The notes under the pieces are model-generated. The model did not search any database and had not been told where the DNA came from. It saw only the letters and a list, made by a program, of their open reading frames with translations. A program made the position numbers and the translations under genes. A stretch of 64,000 nt of DNA from Streptomyces sp. BK239 (lineage in GTDB: Bacteria; Actinomycetota; Actinomycetes; Streptomycetales; Streptomycetaceae). Location: positions 434,001-498,000 of the forward strand of contig NZ_SHKS01000006.1 in NCBI RefSeq assembly GCF_004217285.1. Reading direction: 5' to 3'. This document shows positions 17,359 to 25,234 of this stretch, one piece after another. Position 1 is the stretch's first letter, and every line of letters starts with the position of its first letter.

Positions 17359-18645
17359 GTGAGCAGCCAGACCGATTCGTTCGTTTCCGGGCCCGGGCCC
17401 GTTCCGGAGCTTTTCAGCTGGGAATTCGCCAGCGACCCCTACCCCGCATACGCCTGGTTGCGGGAGCACGCGCCGGTGCGGCGGACCCGGCTGCCCAGCG
17501 GGGTGGAGGCGTGGCTGGTCACCCGGTACGCCGACGCCAAGCAGGCCCTCGCCGACCAGCGGCTCTCCAAGAACCCCGCGCACCACGACGAGCCCGCCCA
17601 CGCCAAGGGCAAGACCGGCATCCCCGGTGAGCGCAAGGCCGAGTTGATGACGCACCTGCTGAACATCGACCCGCCGGACCACACCCGCCTGCGGCGTCTC
17701 GTCAGCAAGGCGTTCACCCCCCGCCGGGTCGCCGAGTTCGCGCCCCGCGTGCAGGAGCTCACCGACGACCTCATCGACCGGTTCGCGGCGCGGGGAAGGG
17801 CCGACCTCATCCACGACTTCGCCTTCCCGCTCCCCATCTACGCCATCTGCGACCTGCTGGGCGTCCCCCGCGAGGACCAGGACGACTTCCGGGACTGGGC
17901 GGGGATGATGATCCGGCACGGCGGGGGCCCGCGCGGCGGAGTCGCGCGGTCGGTGAAGAAGATGCGCGGCTATCTCGCCGAGCTCATCCACCGCAAACGC
18001 GAGGCCCTCACACCGGAACCCGTCCCCGGCGAGGACCTCATCTCCGGTCTCATCCGCGCCTCCGACCACGGTGAGCACCTCACCGAGAACGAGGCCGCCG
18101 CCATGGCGTTCATCCTCCTGTTCGCCGGGTTCGAGACCACCGTGAACCTGATCGGGAACGGCACCTACGCCCTGCTCACCCACCCCGGTCAGCGCCACCG
18201 TCTGCAGGACTCCCTCGCCGCGGGCGACCGCGCCCTGCTGGAGACCGGCGTGGAGGAACTCCTGCGCTACGACGGTCCGGTGGAGCTCGCCACCTGGCGG
18301 TTCGCCACCCGCCCGCTCAGCATCGGCGGGCAGGACATCGCCGCCGGCGACCCCGTCCTCGTCGTCCTCGCCGCGGCCGACCGCGATCCGGAACGCTTCG
18401 CGGAACCCGACACCCTCGACCTGAGCCGCCGTGACAACCAGCACCTCGGCTACGGCCACGGCATCCACTACTGCCTCGGCGCGCCCCTCGCCCGGCTGGA
18501 GGGCCAGACCGCGCTGGCGACCCTCCTCACCCGTCTGCCCGACCTCCGACTCGCCGTGGGACCCGAGGAGTTGAGGTGGCGCGGCGGCCTCATCATGCGC
18601 GGACTGCGCACCCTCCCCGTGGAGTTCACCCCGGTCGAACGGTGA
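17359..18645 (+). CDS. Cytochrome P450, CYP107U-like
   Basis: A 428-residue soluble bacterial P450. I-helix oxygen-binding motif FAGFETT (about 255), ExxR in EELLR (about 299), and heme loop YGHGIHYCLGAPLARLEG with Cys about 372 as the axial ligand. Position and sequence match S. coelicolor CYP107U1 (from memory), which has been linked to sporulation and antibiotic production. No ferredoxin or reductase gene adjoins it, so electrons must come from elsewhere. GATACC lies 8 bp before the GTG, suggesting a leaderless mRNA. Physiological substrate unknown; macrolide-hydroxylase kinship is only family-level. Confidence 0.92.
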   Translation: MSSQTDSFVSGPGPVPELFSWEFASDPYPAYAWLREHAPVRRTRLPSGVEAWLVTRYADAKQALADQRLSKNPAHHDEPAHAKGKTGIPGERKAELMTHLLNIDPPDHTRLRRLVSKAFTPRRVAEFAPRVQELTDDLIDRFAARGRADLIHDFAFPLPIYAICDLLGVPREDQDDFRDWAGMMIRHGGGPRGGVARSVKKMRGYLAELIHRKREALTPEPVPGEDLISGLIRASDHGEHLTENEAAAMAFILLFAGFETTVNLIGNGTYALLTHPGQRHRLQDSLAAGDRALLETGVEELLRYDGPVELATWRFATRPLSIGGQDIAAGDPVLVVLAAADRDPERFAEPDTLDLSRRDNQHLGYGHGIHYCLGAPLARLEGQTALATLLTRLPDLRLAVGPEELRWRGGLIMRGLRTLPVEFTPVER

Positions 18646-18758
18646 CCTCGTGAACGCCTCGCGCCGGCTCCCAAACCTGATGCCGTGTGACCGGATTGCG
18701 AAACGAAGGTGACCGATTCTCAAGTCTGTGATCTTCACGTGATCTACGCGGCATTAAC

Positions 18759-18788
18759 TTGTGACAAGCGATCGTCTGCCGATACGTT
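18759..18788 (+). promoter_or_regulatory. Housekeeping-type promoter of first rpf gene
   Basis: TTGTGA (18759-18764) and TACGTT (18783-18788) are separated by 18 bp, a good match to HrdB-dependent promoters. The predicted start leaves a leader of about 60 nt before the ATG at 18857. Confidence 0.6.
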
Positions 18789-18856
18789 CACTCGTCAACG
18801 CGGCGACCCTCTTCCGCTCGTCGCGAGGGCACTGCTGTCTCGAGAAAGGCGTTCGC

Positions 18857-19927
18857 ATGCTCACCGGGAACGGTCGTCACCGTCGCCCCCGCCAGGCCCC
18901 GGCCCTCATCGTCGCGGCCGGTGTGACCGGTTCCGCCATCGCCATCCCCCTGCTCGGCGCCTCGGCGGCGAGCGCGGCCGACGGCACCGTGTGGGACCGG
19001 GTGGCGGAGTGCGAGAGCGGCGGCTCCTGGAGCGCGAACCAGGGCGGCGGCGAGTACGGCGGTCTGTCGCTCAGTCAGGAGGACTGGGACAAGTACGGCG
19101 GGGGCGAGTACGCCTCGCGTCCCGACCTGGCCAGCCGCAACCAGCAGATCGCCGTCGCCCAGAAGGTCCTCGCCGGCGAGGGTGTGGGCGCGTGGGGCAC
19201 CTGCGGCCTGACCTCCGGGCTCACGGCCGACGCGGCCGCGGGCGACGTGGACACCGGCCTCGCGGACGACTCGTCCGACTCCTCGATCACCTCCGGTCTC
19301 GCCGACCTCTCCAGAGGCTCCGGTTCCTCGGGCTCCTCCGGCTCCTCCCAGGGGTCCGGCGGCGGCTCCGCCGGATCGGAGAAGGATGCGGGAGATTCGC
19401 AGTCTTCGCCCTCCGCGTCACCTTCGTCTCCTTCCTCCCCTTCATCCGGTTCATCCGAATCGTCATCCCCTGCGGGTGACGGCTCGGCGAAGTCGGACGG
19501 CGCGGCAGGCTCCGGTGAGGCACAGGCGGGCGACAGCTCGCCCACCGAGTCCCCGAAACTGGACGAGTCGAACAATTACGGTCAGGACGCCGGTTCGTGG
19601 AGCCTCGTCGACACCGGCTCCATCGCCGCGGGCTCCGCCGGCGCGGAGACGCTCGACGCCGACGCCCTCGGCTCCGGACGCCACCGCGGCCCCACCGCGG
19701 ACGAGACCGCCGGCAACGCCGCCCCCTCCTCCGGCCGCCACGCCGCCAACACCCTCGGCGCCGCGGACACCTACACCGTCCGCGACGGCGACTCCCTCGC
19801 CTCCATCGCCGACTCCCTTGGCGTCGACGGCGGATGGCGTGCCCTCTACGTCGCCAACCGGGACGCCATCGGCGCCGACCCGGCCGACATCGCACCCGGT
19901 CAGACCCTGGTCACCGTGGTCGGCTGA
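18857..19927 (+). CDS. rpfB: Resuscitation-promoting factor-like muralytic enzyme with LysM
   Basis: A 356-residue secreted protein. Signal peptide about 1-41 (ends ASAASAAD). The Rpf lysozyme-like domain spans about 42-118, with the catalytic Glu in WDRVAECESGGSWSANQGGG. A long Ser/Gly/Asp linker runs about 120-290. The C-terminal LysM begins DTYTVRDGDSLASIAD (about 308-356). It cleaves peptidoglycan and, by family, helps spore germination or outgrowth. ATG preceded by AAAGG. It sits directly upstream of a shorter paralogue (20329). The symbol follows the S. coelicolor order as I recall it and may be swapped with rpfA. Confidence 0.85.
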   Translation: MLTGNGRHRRPRQAPALIVAAGVTGSAIAIPLLGASAASAADGTVWDRVAECESGGSWSANQGGGEYGGLSLSQEDWDKYGGGEYASRPDLASRNQQIAVAQKVLAGEGVGAWGTCGLTSGLTADAAAGDVDTGLADDSSDSSITSGLADLSRGSGSSGSSGSSQGSGGGSAGSEKDAGDSQSSPSASPSSPSSPSSGSSESSSPAGDGSAKSDGAAGSGEAQAGDSSPTESPKLDESNNYGQDAGSWSLVDTGSIAAGSAGAETLDADALGSGRHRGPTADETAGNAAPSSGRHAANTLGAADTYTVRDGDSLASIADSLGVDGGWRALYVANRDAIGADPADIAPGQTLVTVVG

Positions 19928-19956
19928 CCGGGCGGGGGAGTGGATCAAGAGGGCTG

Positions 19957-19982
19957 AAAACCCCCCGAAACGGGGGGAGTTC
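19957..19982 (+). terminator. Terminator of first rpf gene
   Basis: CCCCCCG (19961-19967) pairs with CGGGGGG (19971-19977) around an AAA loop, preceded by AAAA. It lies 34 bp after the stop codon. Confidence 0.7.
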
Positions 19983-20053
19983 ACGTCACATTTCGCTCCT
20001 AAATGTCCGTTTCGGTGAAAGTGTGGGATGAGTCTCAGAGGCCCCTCTCGTCT

Positions 20054-20083
20054 TTGATATTCCGTCGGTTCCGTGCCTACGGT
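20054..20083 (+). promoter_or_regulatory. Promoter for riboswitch-controlled rpfA
   Basis: TTGATA (20054-20059), an 18-bp spacer, then TACGGT (20078-20083). A start near 20090 would place the whole riboswitch in a ~240-nt leader. Confidence 0.65.
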
Positions 20084-20112
20084 CGTGACCGCTCGGCAAC
20101 CCGAGCCCCGGC

Positions 20113-20313
20113 TGCCGCTACGCCGAATCCTGCCGACGGCCGCCCGGGAACAGTCGTCGCATCATGCGCCGCGGGCAGGAGCGGGGGACCCAAGGTAAGC
20201 GCCGGGCCCAGCGGTTCAGCTGGATCCGGCTAGGGGTGAAGCCACGCCTCCGACGGAGGAGTGGCCGGGCAACCCAACCGGCCCGAACCCGACAGCTCAC
20301 CTCGTAGGCGTCG
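20113..20313 (+). promoter_or_regulatory. ydaO/yuaA-class cyclic di-AMP riboswitch
   Basis: The leader of the second rpf gene contains the conserved blocks of the ydaO motif in order: CGCCGAATCCTG near 20120, GGGGGACCCAA (20183-20193), GGGGTGAAGCC (20233-20243) and CCGACAGCTCACCTCGTAGG (20289-20308), separated by stems. The outer stem can form between CGCTACG (about 20116) and CGTAGGCG (about 20303). In S. coelicolor, rpfA is the known target of such a c-di-AMP switch; ligand binding is expected to lower expression. The conserved end lies 16 nt before the start codon, so it could act on elongation or translation. Confidence 0.93.
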
Positions 20314-20328
20314 GTGAGGGGATCCACC

Positions 20329-21039
20329 ATGCTGTTTTCCGCCAAGGGCAAGCACCGTCGTCCGGCCAAGGCCACCCGTGCCGCCGCGCTGGCCGGTGTC
20401 ACCGGCGTCGCCATCGCCGCCCCGCTGATGGCCGCGGGCAACGCCTCCGCCGCCACCTCCTCCGAGTGGGACGCCGTCGCCCAGTGCGAGTCGGGCGGCA
20501 ACTGGTCCATCAACACCGGCAACGGCTACTACGGCGGGCTGCAGTTCTCCGCCTCCACCTGGTCCGCGTACGGCGGCACGCAGTACGCCTCCACCGCCGA
20601 CAAGGCGAGCAAGTCGCAGCAGATCCAGGTCGCCGAGAAGGTCCTCTCGAGCCAGGGCAAGGGCGCCTGGCCGGTCTGCGGCAAGGGCCTGTCCGGCGCC
20701 GCGTACACCGGCGGCTCCTCCGACAGCGGCTCCGGTTCCGGCTCCTCCGACAGCGGCTCCGGCTCCTCGGACTCGGGCAGCCGCTCCACCGAGAAGCAGA
20801 GCGCCTCCCGCTCGACCGAGCGTCCGGCCGTCAAGAGCCAGAAGACGGTCACCACGCCGACCGGCGAGAAGGTCAAGAAGGGCGACGGCGAGTACAAGGT
20901 CGTCGAGGGCGACACCCTGAGCTCCATCGCCACCGAGCAGAAGGTCGCCGGCGGCTGGGCCAAGCTCTTCGAGCTGAACAAGGACATCGTCGACGACGCC
21001 AACCTCATCTTCCCGGGCCAGCAGCTTCACCTGAAGTGA
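20329..21039 (+). CDS. rpfA: Resuscitation-promoting factor RpfA-like muralytic enzyme
   Basis: A 236-residue secreted peptidoglycan hydrolase. Signal peptide about 1-41 (ends ASAATSS). Rpf domain about 42-118, with the catalytic Glu in WDAVAQCESGGNWSINTGNG. A short Ser/Gly linker follows, then a C-terminal LysM (EYKVVEGDTLSSIA, about 188-236). ATG 4 bp after GAGGGGATCC. Expression is probably controlled by the c-di-AMP riboswitch in the leader, coupling wall lysis in dormancy exit to the second messenger. Paralogous to the gene at 18857 but with a much shorter linker. Confidence 0.93.
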   Translation: MLFSAKGKHRRPAKATRAAALAGVTGVAIAAPLMAAGNASAATSSEWDAVAQCESGGNWSINTGNGYYGGLQFSASTWSAYGGTQYASTADKASKSQQIQVAEKVLSSQGKGAWPVCGKGLSGAAYTGGSSDSGSGSGSSDSGSGSSDSGSRSTEKQSASRSTERPAVKSQKTVTTPTGEKVKKGDGEYKVVEGDTLSSIATEQKVAGGWAKLFELNKDIVDDANLIFPGQQLHLK

Positions 21040-21128
21040 CGGCCGGCTCCGGCCGAAGCCACAGCGTCCTCGCCGGCGAGGCCCGCACACCCGGGGCCTC
21101 GTGAGGGCCGCCCCCGTCCCCACGGGCT

Positions 21129-21175
21129 CCCCGCCCCGGTGCGTTCTCCCCCGTACGCACCGGGGCGGGGTTCGT
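21129..21175 (+). terminator. Terminator of rpfA
   Basis: A perfect 15-bp stem (CCCCGCCCCGGTGCG with CGCACCGGGGCGGGG) with a 12-nt loop and a TTCGTTCTT tail, 90 bp after the stop. Confidence 0.85.
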
Positions 21176-21231
21176 TCTTCCCACCGCCGGGCGTTCTCCC
21201 GGCGTTCGCCCGCCTTCCTTGCCGCCCCTCT

Positions 21232-21259
21232 TTGTTCCGGCCGGGAACAATGTGTACCG
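21232..21259 (+). promoter_or_regulatory. eno upstream promoter overlapped by an inverted repeat
   Basis: TTGTTCCGGCCGGGAACAA (21232-21250) has perfect 7-bp arms. The left arm doubles as a -35-like TTGTTC, and TACCGT (21254-21259) fits a -10 at 16 bp spacing. This suggests an operator over the promoter. A second -10-like TAGGCT lies at 21309-21314, closer to the gene. Confidence 0.45.
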
Positions 21260-21354
21260 TCTGTCTGTCCACGGGACGGTCGGTCGGCTGCCGACGGCCC
21301 CGGGGCGGTTAGGCTCTAGTCGAACCAGCGTCACATCCCATGAAGGAGATGCTC

Positions 21355-22641
21355 GTGCCGTCCATCGACGTCGTCGTAGCCCGGGAAATCCTGGACTCCC
21401 GAGGCAACCCCACGGTCGAGGTCGAGGTCGGCCTCGACGACGGCAGCACGGGTCGTGCCGCCGTCCCCTCCGGCGCTTCCACCGGCGCCTTCGAGGCCGT
21501 CGAGCTCCGCGACGGCGACCCCGACCGCTACCTCGGCAAGGGTGTCGAGAAGGCCGTCCTCGCCGTCATCGAGCAGATCGGCCCCGAGCTCGTCGGCTAC
21601 GACGCCACCGAGCAGCGCCTGATCGACCAGGCCATGTTCGACCTGGACGCCACCGACAACAAGGGCTCCCTCGGCGCCAACGCCATCCTCGGCGTCTCCC
21701 TCGCCGTCGCCCACGCCGCCTCCGAGGCCAGCGACCTGCCGCTGTTCCGCTACCTGGGCGGCCCCAACGCGCACCTGCTGCCGGTGCCGATGATGAACAT
21801 CCTGAACGGCGGCTCGCACGCCGACACCAACGTGGACATCCAGGAGTTCATGATCGCCCCGATCGGCGCGGAGTCCTTCTCCGAGGCCCTGCGCTGGGGC
21901 GCCGAGGTCTACCACACCCTCAAGAAGGTGCTGAAGCGCAAGGGCCTGAGCACCGGCCTCGGCGACGAGGGCGGCTTCGCCCCGAACCTGGACTCCAACC
22001 GTGCCGCCCTCGACCTCATCCTCGAGGCCGTCAAGGAGGCCGGCTACACCCCCGGCGAGCAGATCGCCCTGGCGCTCGACGTCGCCGCCTCCGAGTTCTA
22101 CAAGGACGGCGTCTACGTCTTCGAGGGCAAGGAGCGCTCCGCCGCCGAGATGACCGACTACTACGCCGAGCTCGTCGAGGCGTACCCGCTGGTCTCCATC
22201 GAGGACCCGCTGTTCGAGGACGACTGGGAGGGCTGGAAGACCATCACCGAGCGCCTCGGCGACAAGGTCCAGCTCGTCGGCGACGACCTGTTCGTCACCA
22301 ACCCCGAGCGCCTCGCCCGCGGCATCGAGGAGGGCGCCGCCAACGCCCTGCTGGTCAAGGTGAACCAGATCGGCTCGCTGACCGAGACCCTCGACGCCGT
22401 CGAGCTCGCCCAGCGCAACGGCTTCAAGTGCATGATGTCCCACCGCTCCGGCGAGACCGAGGACGTCACCATCGCCGACCTCGCCGTCGCCGTGAACTGC
22501 GGTCAGATCAAGACCGGCGCCCCGGCCCGCTCGGACCGCGTCGCCAAGTACAACCAGCTGCTGCGCATCGAGGAGATCCTCGACGACGCCGCGGTGTACG
22601 CCGGCCGCAGCGCCTTCCCCCGGTTCCGCTTCACGAACTGA
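21355..22641 (+). CDS. eno: Enolase (phosphopyruvate hydratase)
   Basis: A 428-residue cytosolic glycolytic enzyme converting 2-phosphoglycerate to phosphoenolpyruvate. Signature features: SGASTGAFEA, LGDEGGFAPN with the general acid Glu, metal ligands in ALDVAASEF and SIEDPL, catalytic Lys in LLVKVNQIG, and SHRSGETED. The GTG at 21355 (PSIDVVVARE) is the likely start because AAGGAG (21343-21348) sits 6 bp upstream; two in-frame ATGs at 21340 and 21349 overlap that site. Upstream lies an inverted repeat over the promoter; a terminator hairpin follows the stop. Confidence 0.98.
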   Translation: MPSIDVVVAREILDSRGNPTVEVEVGLDDGSTGRAAVPSGASTGAFEAVELRDGDPDRYLGKGVEKAVLAVIEQIGPELVGYDATEQRLIDQAMFDLDATDNKGSLGANAILGVSLAVAHAASEASDLPLFRYLGGPNAHLLPVPMMNILNGGSHADTNVDIQEFMIAPIGAESFSEALRWGAEVYHTLKKVLKRKGLSTGLGDEGGFAPNLDSNRAALDLILEAVKEAGYTPGEQIALALDVAASEFYKDGVYVFEGKERSAAEMTDYYAELVEAYPLVSIEDPLFEDDWEGWKTITERLGDKVQLVGDDLFVTNPERLARGIEEGAANALLVKVNQIGSLTETLDAVELAQRNGFKCMMSHRSGETEDVTIADLAVAVNCGQIKTGAPARSDRVAKYNQLLRIEEILDDAAVYAGRSAFPRFRFTN

Positions 22642-22680
22642 GACGCGGCCACGGCCTGACGCCCTCAGGCAGCGTCGTAC

Positions 22681-22723
22681 GTACGTCCCCGTACCCGGTC
22701 CCGTACCGTGTGCGGGGACGTAC
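22681..22723 (+). terminator. Terminator after eno
   Basis: A perfect 11-bp stem, GTACGTCCCCG (22681-22691) with CGGGGACGTAC (22713-22723), 40 bp after the eno stop. Confidence 0.65.
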
Positions 22724-22779
22724 GCGCGTGTGACGCGGGACGGAACACGTGCGACGCGGGACGAGACGGGAGGCGGGAC

Positions 22780-23256
22780 ATGTCCGTGAGGGACCGGGAC
22801 CGGTTCTCCACCACGACCAGGATCAGGCTGCTCGGCGAGCAGACGGCGGCCCGTGTCTACCGCTCGCAGACCAAACGGCAGGCCCGCCGCTCCCGCCTCA
22901 CCGGCCGCGCCGCCCTGCTCGCGCTCGTCCTGTGCTCGCTCGTGGTGGCCCTCGCCTACCCGATGCGCCAGTACGTCTCCCAGCGCGCGGAGATCGCCGA
23001 CCTCCAGCGCGAGCGGGAACAGGCCCGGCAGCGGGTGGAGGAACTGCGCGACCTCAAGGCACGGTGGCAGGACGACGCCTATGCCGAGCAGCGGATCCGG
23101 GAGCGGCTGCACTACGTGATGCCGGGGGAGACGGGCTTCGTCGTCATCGACCCGGGCGCCGCCAGGAAGTCCCGTACCGACCTCGGCGCCGCCGACCGCC
23201 CCTGGTACTCGAACGTCTGGGACGGGGTCGACAAGTCCGACGCCGCCGACCAGTGA
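22780..23256 (+). CDS. divIC: Septum formation initiator DivIC/FtsB family
   Basis: A 158-residue bitopic membrane protein. Basic cytosolic N-terminus (about 1-44), one membrane span (about 45-64, ALLALVLCSLVVALAYP), then a coiled coil (ISQ-like stretch EIADLQREREQARQRVEELRD), and a conserved DAYAEQRIRERLHYVMPGE block typical of FtsB/DivIC. It forms the FtsQ-FtsL-FtsB divisome subcomplex. The start is the ATG after GGGAGGCGGGAC; upstream in-frame codons look non-coding. The position just after eno is conserved in actinobacteria. In Streptomyces it is needed for efficient sporulation septation (family knowledge). Confidence 0.93.
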   Translation: MSVRDRDRFSTTTRIRLLGEQTAARVYRSQTKRQARRSRLTGRAALLALVLCSLVVALAYPMRQYVSQRAEIADLQREREQARQRVEELRDLKARWQDDAYAEQRIRERLHYVMPGETGFVVIDPGAARKSRTDLGAADRPWYSNVWDGVDKSDAADQ

Positions 23257-23277
23257 ATGAACGATAGAAAGACAGTC

Positions 23278-23823
23278 ATGGAAACGCCCCCGCCGACCAC
23301 CGAGCGCACCGAGCCCACCGACGCGGACGTCGAGGCCTTCCGGCAGCAGCTCGGACGCCCGCCGCGCGGTCTGCGCGCGATCGCCCACCGCTGCCCCTGC
23401 GGGCAGCCGGACGTCGTCGAGACGGCCCCCCGTCTCCCCGACGGCACGCCCTTCCCGACGCTTTACTACCTGACGTGCCCCAAGGCGAACTCCGCGATCG
23501 GCACGCTGGAGGCGAACGGCGTGATGAAGGAGATGACGGAGCGGCTGGGGACGGACCCGGAGCTCGCCGCCGCCTACCGGGCCGCGCACGAGGACTACGT
23601 CCGGCGGCGCGACGAGATCGAGGAGCTGAAGGGCTTCCCGAGCGCGGGCGGCATGCCGGACCGGGTGAAGTGCCTGCACGTCCTCGTGGCGCACTCGCTG
23701 GCCGCCGGCCCCGGGGTGAACCCGCTCGGGGACGAGGCGCTGGCGATGCTGCCCCGGTGGTGGGCCAAGGGCGCCTGCGTGACGCTGCCGGAGCCGCCGT
23801 CCGGCGAGGGGGAGGCCCAGTGA
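23278..23823 (+). CDS. DUF501 protein
   Basis: A 181-residue soluble protein of the DUF501 family. The conserved blocks RQLGRPPRGLRAIAHRCPCGQP (as QQLGRPPRG...RCPCGQP) and RLPDGTPFPTLYYLTCPKAN are present near residues 22-75, and DRVKCLHVLVAHSLAAG is near 125. The CPCG pair and CP, C residues could bind metal. Function unknown. It is almost always encoded between divIC and ppx, and here its stop overlaps the ppx start by 4 bp. An alternative ATG lies 21 bp upstream; I favour 23278 for its better-placed AGAAAGA. Confidence 0.88.
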   Translation: METPPPTTERTEPTDADVEAFRQQLGRPPRGLRAIAHRCPCGQPDVVETAPRLPDGTPFPTLYYLTCPKANSAIGTLEANGVMKEMTERLGTDPELAAAYRAAHEDYVRRRDEIEELKGFPSAGGMPDRVKCLHVLVAHSLAAGPGVNPLGDEALAMLPRWWAKGACVTLPEPPSGEGEAQ

Positions 23824-24761
23824 CCCGCGTCGCCGCCGTCGACTGCGGTACGAACTCGATCCGGCTGCTCGTCGCCGACGCGGACCCCGCGACGGGTGAA
23901 CTCCTCGAGCTGGACCGGCGTATGACGATCGTCCGCCTCGGGCAGGGCGTCGACCGCACCGGCCGGCTGGCGCCCGAGGCGCTGGAGCGGACCTTCGCCG
24001 CATGCCGGGAGTACGCGGCGGTGATGAAGGAGCACGGCGCCGAGCGGCTGCGCTTCGTCGCCACCTCCGCCTCCCGTGACGCCGAGAACCGGGACGAGTT
24101 CGTGCGCGGGGTGCTGGACATCCTCGGCGTGGAGCCGGAGGTCATCTCCGGCGACCAGGAGGCGGAGTTCTCCTTCACCGGGGCCACGCGGGAACTGACG
24201 GGCCGTGACGACCTGGCCAGGCCGTACCTGGTGGTGGACATCGGCGGCGGCTCGACGGAGTTCGTGGTCGGCGACGACCGGGTGCGGGCGGCGCGTTCCG
24301 TGGACGTCGGCTGTGTGCGGATGACCGAGCGGCACCTCGTGGTGGACGGCGCGGTCAGCGACCCGCCCACCGCGCGGCAGATCGCGGCGATACGCGCCGA
24401 CATCGAGGCCGCCCTCGACCTCGCCGAGGAGACGGTCCCGCTGCGCGAGGCGCGCACGCTGGTGGGTCTGGCGGGCTCGGTGACGACGGTGTCGGCGATC
24501 GCGCAGGAGCTGCCGGAGTACGACTCGGCGGCCATCCACCACTCCCGTGTCCCGCGTGAGCGGGTCCGCGAGATCGCCGAGTGGCTGCTGCGCTCCACCC
24601 ACGCCGAGCGCGCGGCCGTCCCGTCGATGCACCCGGGCCGGGTGGACGTCATCGCCGCCGGCGCCCTGGTACTGCTCTCGATCATGGACCGGATCGGAGC
24701 GGAGGAGGTCGTGGTGAGCGAGCACGACATCCTCGACGGCATCGCGTGGTCGGTGGCCTGA
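23820..24761 (+). CDS. ppx: Ppx/GppA family exopolyphosphatase
   Basis: A 313-residue ASKHA-fold phosphatase. Phosphate-1 motif AVDCGTNSIRLLVAD (about 5-19), phosphate-2 motif VVDIGGGSTEFVVG (about 138-151), VGLAGSVTT and the closing HDILDGIAWSV. It hydrolyses polyphosphate or pppGpp. Short, two-domain actinobacterial type lacking the C-terminal extension of E. coli Ppx. GTG start coupled (GTGA) to the DUF501 gene. A hairpin terminator follows at 24843. Confidence 0.92.
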   Translation: MTRVAAVDCGTNSIRLLVADADPATGELLELDRRMTIVRLGQGVDRTGRLAPEALERTFAACREYAAVMKEHGAERLRFVATSASRDAENRDEFVRGVLDILGVEPEVISGDQEAEFSFTGATRELTGRDDLARPYLVVDIGGGSTEFVVGDDRVRAARSVDVGCVRMTERHLVVDGAVSDPPTARQIAAIRADIEAALDLAEETVPLREARTLVGLAGSVTTVSAIAQELPEYDSAAIHHSRVPRERVREIAEWLLRSTHAERAAVPSMHPGRVDVIAAGALVLLSIMDRIGAEEVVVSEHDILDGIAWSVA

Positions 24762-24842
24762 GCTGAACCGGTGCTCGCGAGGGGTCTCGGCGTCGCTGCC
24801 GTGGCACTCCGCTGAGCAGTGCGGACAACGTTTGAGCGGGGT

Positions 24843-24868
24843 GAAGGGGCTCTTCGGGGCCCCTTTTC
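24843..24868 (+). terminator. Terminator of the divIC-ppx operon
   Basis: AAGGGGC and GCCCCTT pair around a short loop and are followed by TTTT. Confidence 0.7.
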
Positions 24869-24897
24869 CGCACTCCGGGGAGCCGCCCCGAAAAACT

Positions 24898-24915
24898 TCG
24901 TGAAGTTCTTCACAA
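24898..24915. promoter_or_regulatory. Rex operator (ROP) 1 upstream of ndh
   Basis: TCGTGAAGTTCTTCACAA is an 18-bp dyad matching TTGTGAAN4TTCACAA, the operator of the NADH-sensing repressor Rex, at all but one position. Rex control of ndh is established in S. coelicolor. The site lies about 320 bp before the ndh start. Confidence 0.8.
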
Positions 24916-24977
24916 GGAAATGGGTCCGGCGGGAGCGCGGATCGACCCCGGTTGGCCCTTCCGGGGGCCCAACGGCC

Positions 24978-24995
24978 CTGTGAACATGTTCAAAA
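24978..24995. promoter_or_regulatory. Rex operator (ROP) 2 upstream of ndh
   Basis: CTGTGAACATGTTCAAAA matches the same 7-4-7 Rex dyad with two mismatches. Its centre is 80 bp from the first site, so the pair may act cooperatively. No clear promoter hexamers lie close to either; TTGACA occurs at 25091-25096 without a good -10. Confidence 0.6.
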
Positions 24996-25234
24996 GGCGC
25001 GCGGCTGGACGTTTCGCGAGGGGCTGGAGGAGAGGTGTTTCGAAGGCCTCACCCGGGTCGTTCATCACCGGAGAGGCAGCTCACGCGGCATTGACAACGG
25101 TGCGGGGCGGCTGCCGGTTCCCCTTCGCCGCCATGATCTGGATCACGTGGGCCGCGGAGGATAGCACACACCCTGAGCGAGCTTGTGAAGGGGCGCACGA
25201 GCTACCCCCCTGAGGCGGGTGGATACTCGATGGC

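Noticed and set aside
18729..18746. TGTGATCTTCACGTGA before the first rpf gene considered as a Crp site
   Set aside because: The symmetry is too short (GTGA-N3-TCAC) and does not match the 16-bp Crp dyad.
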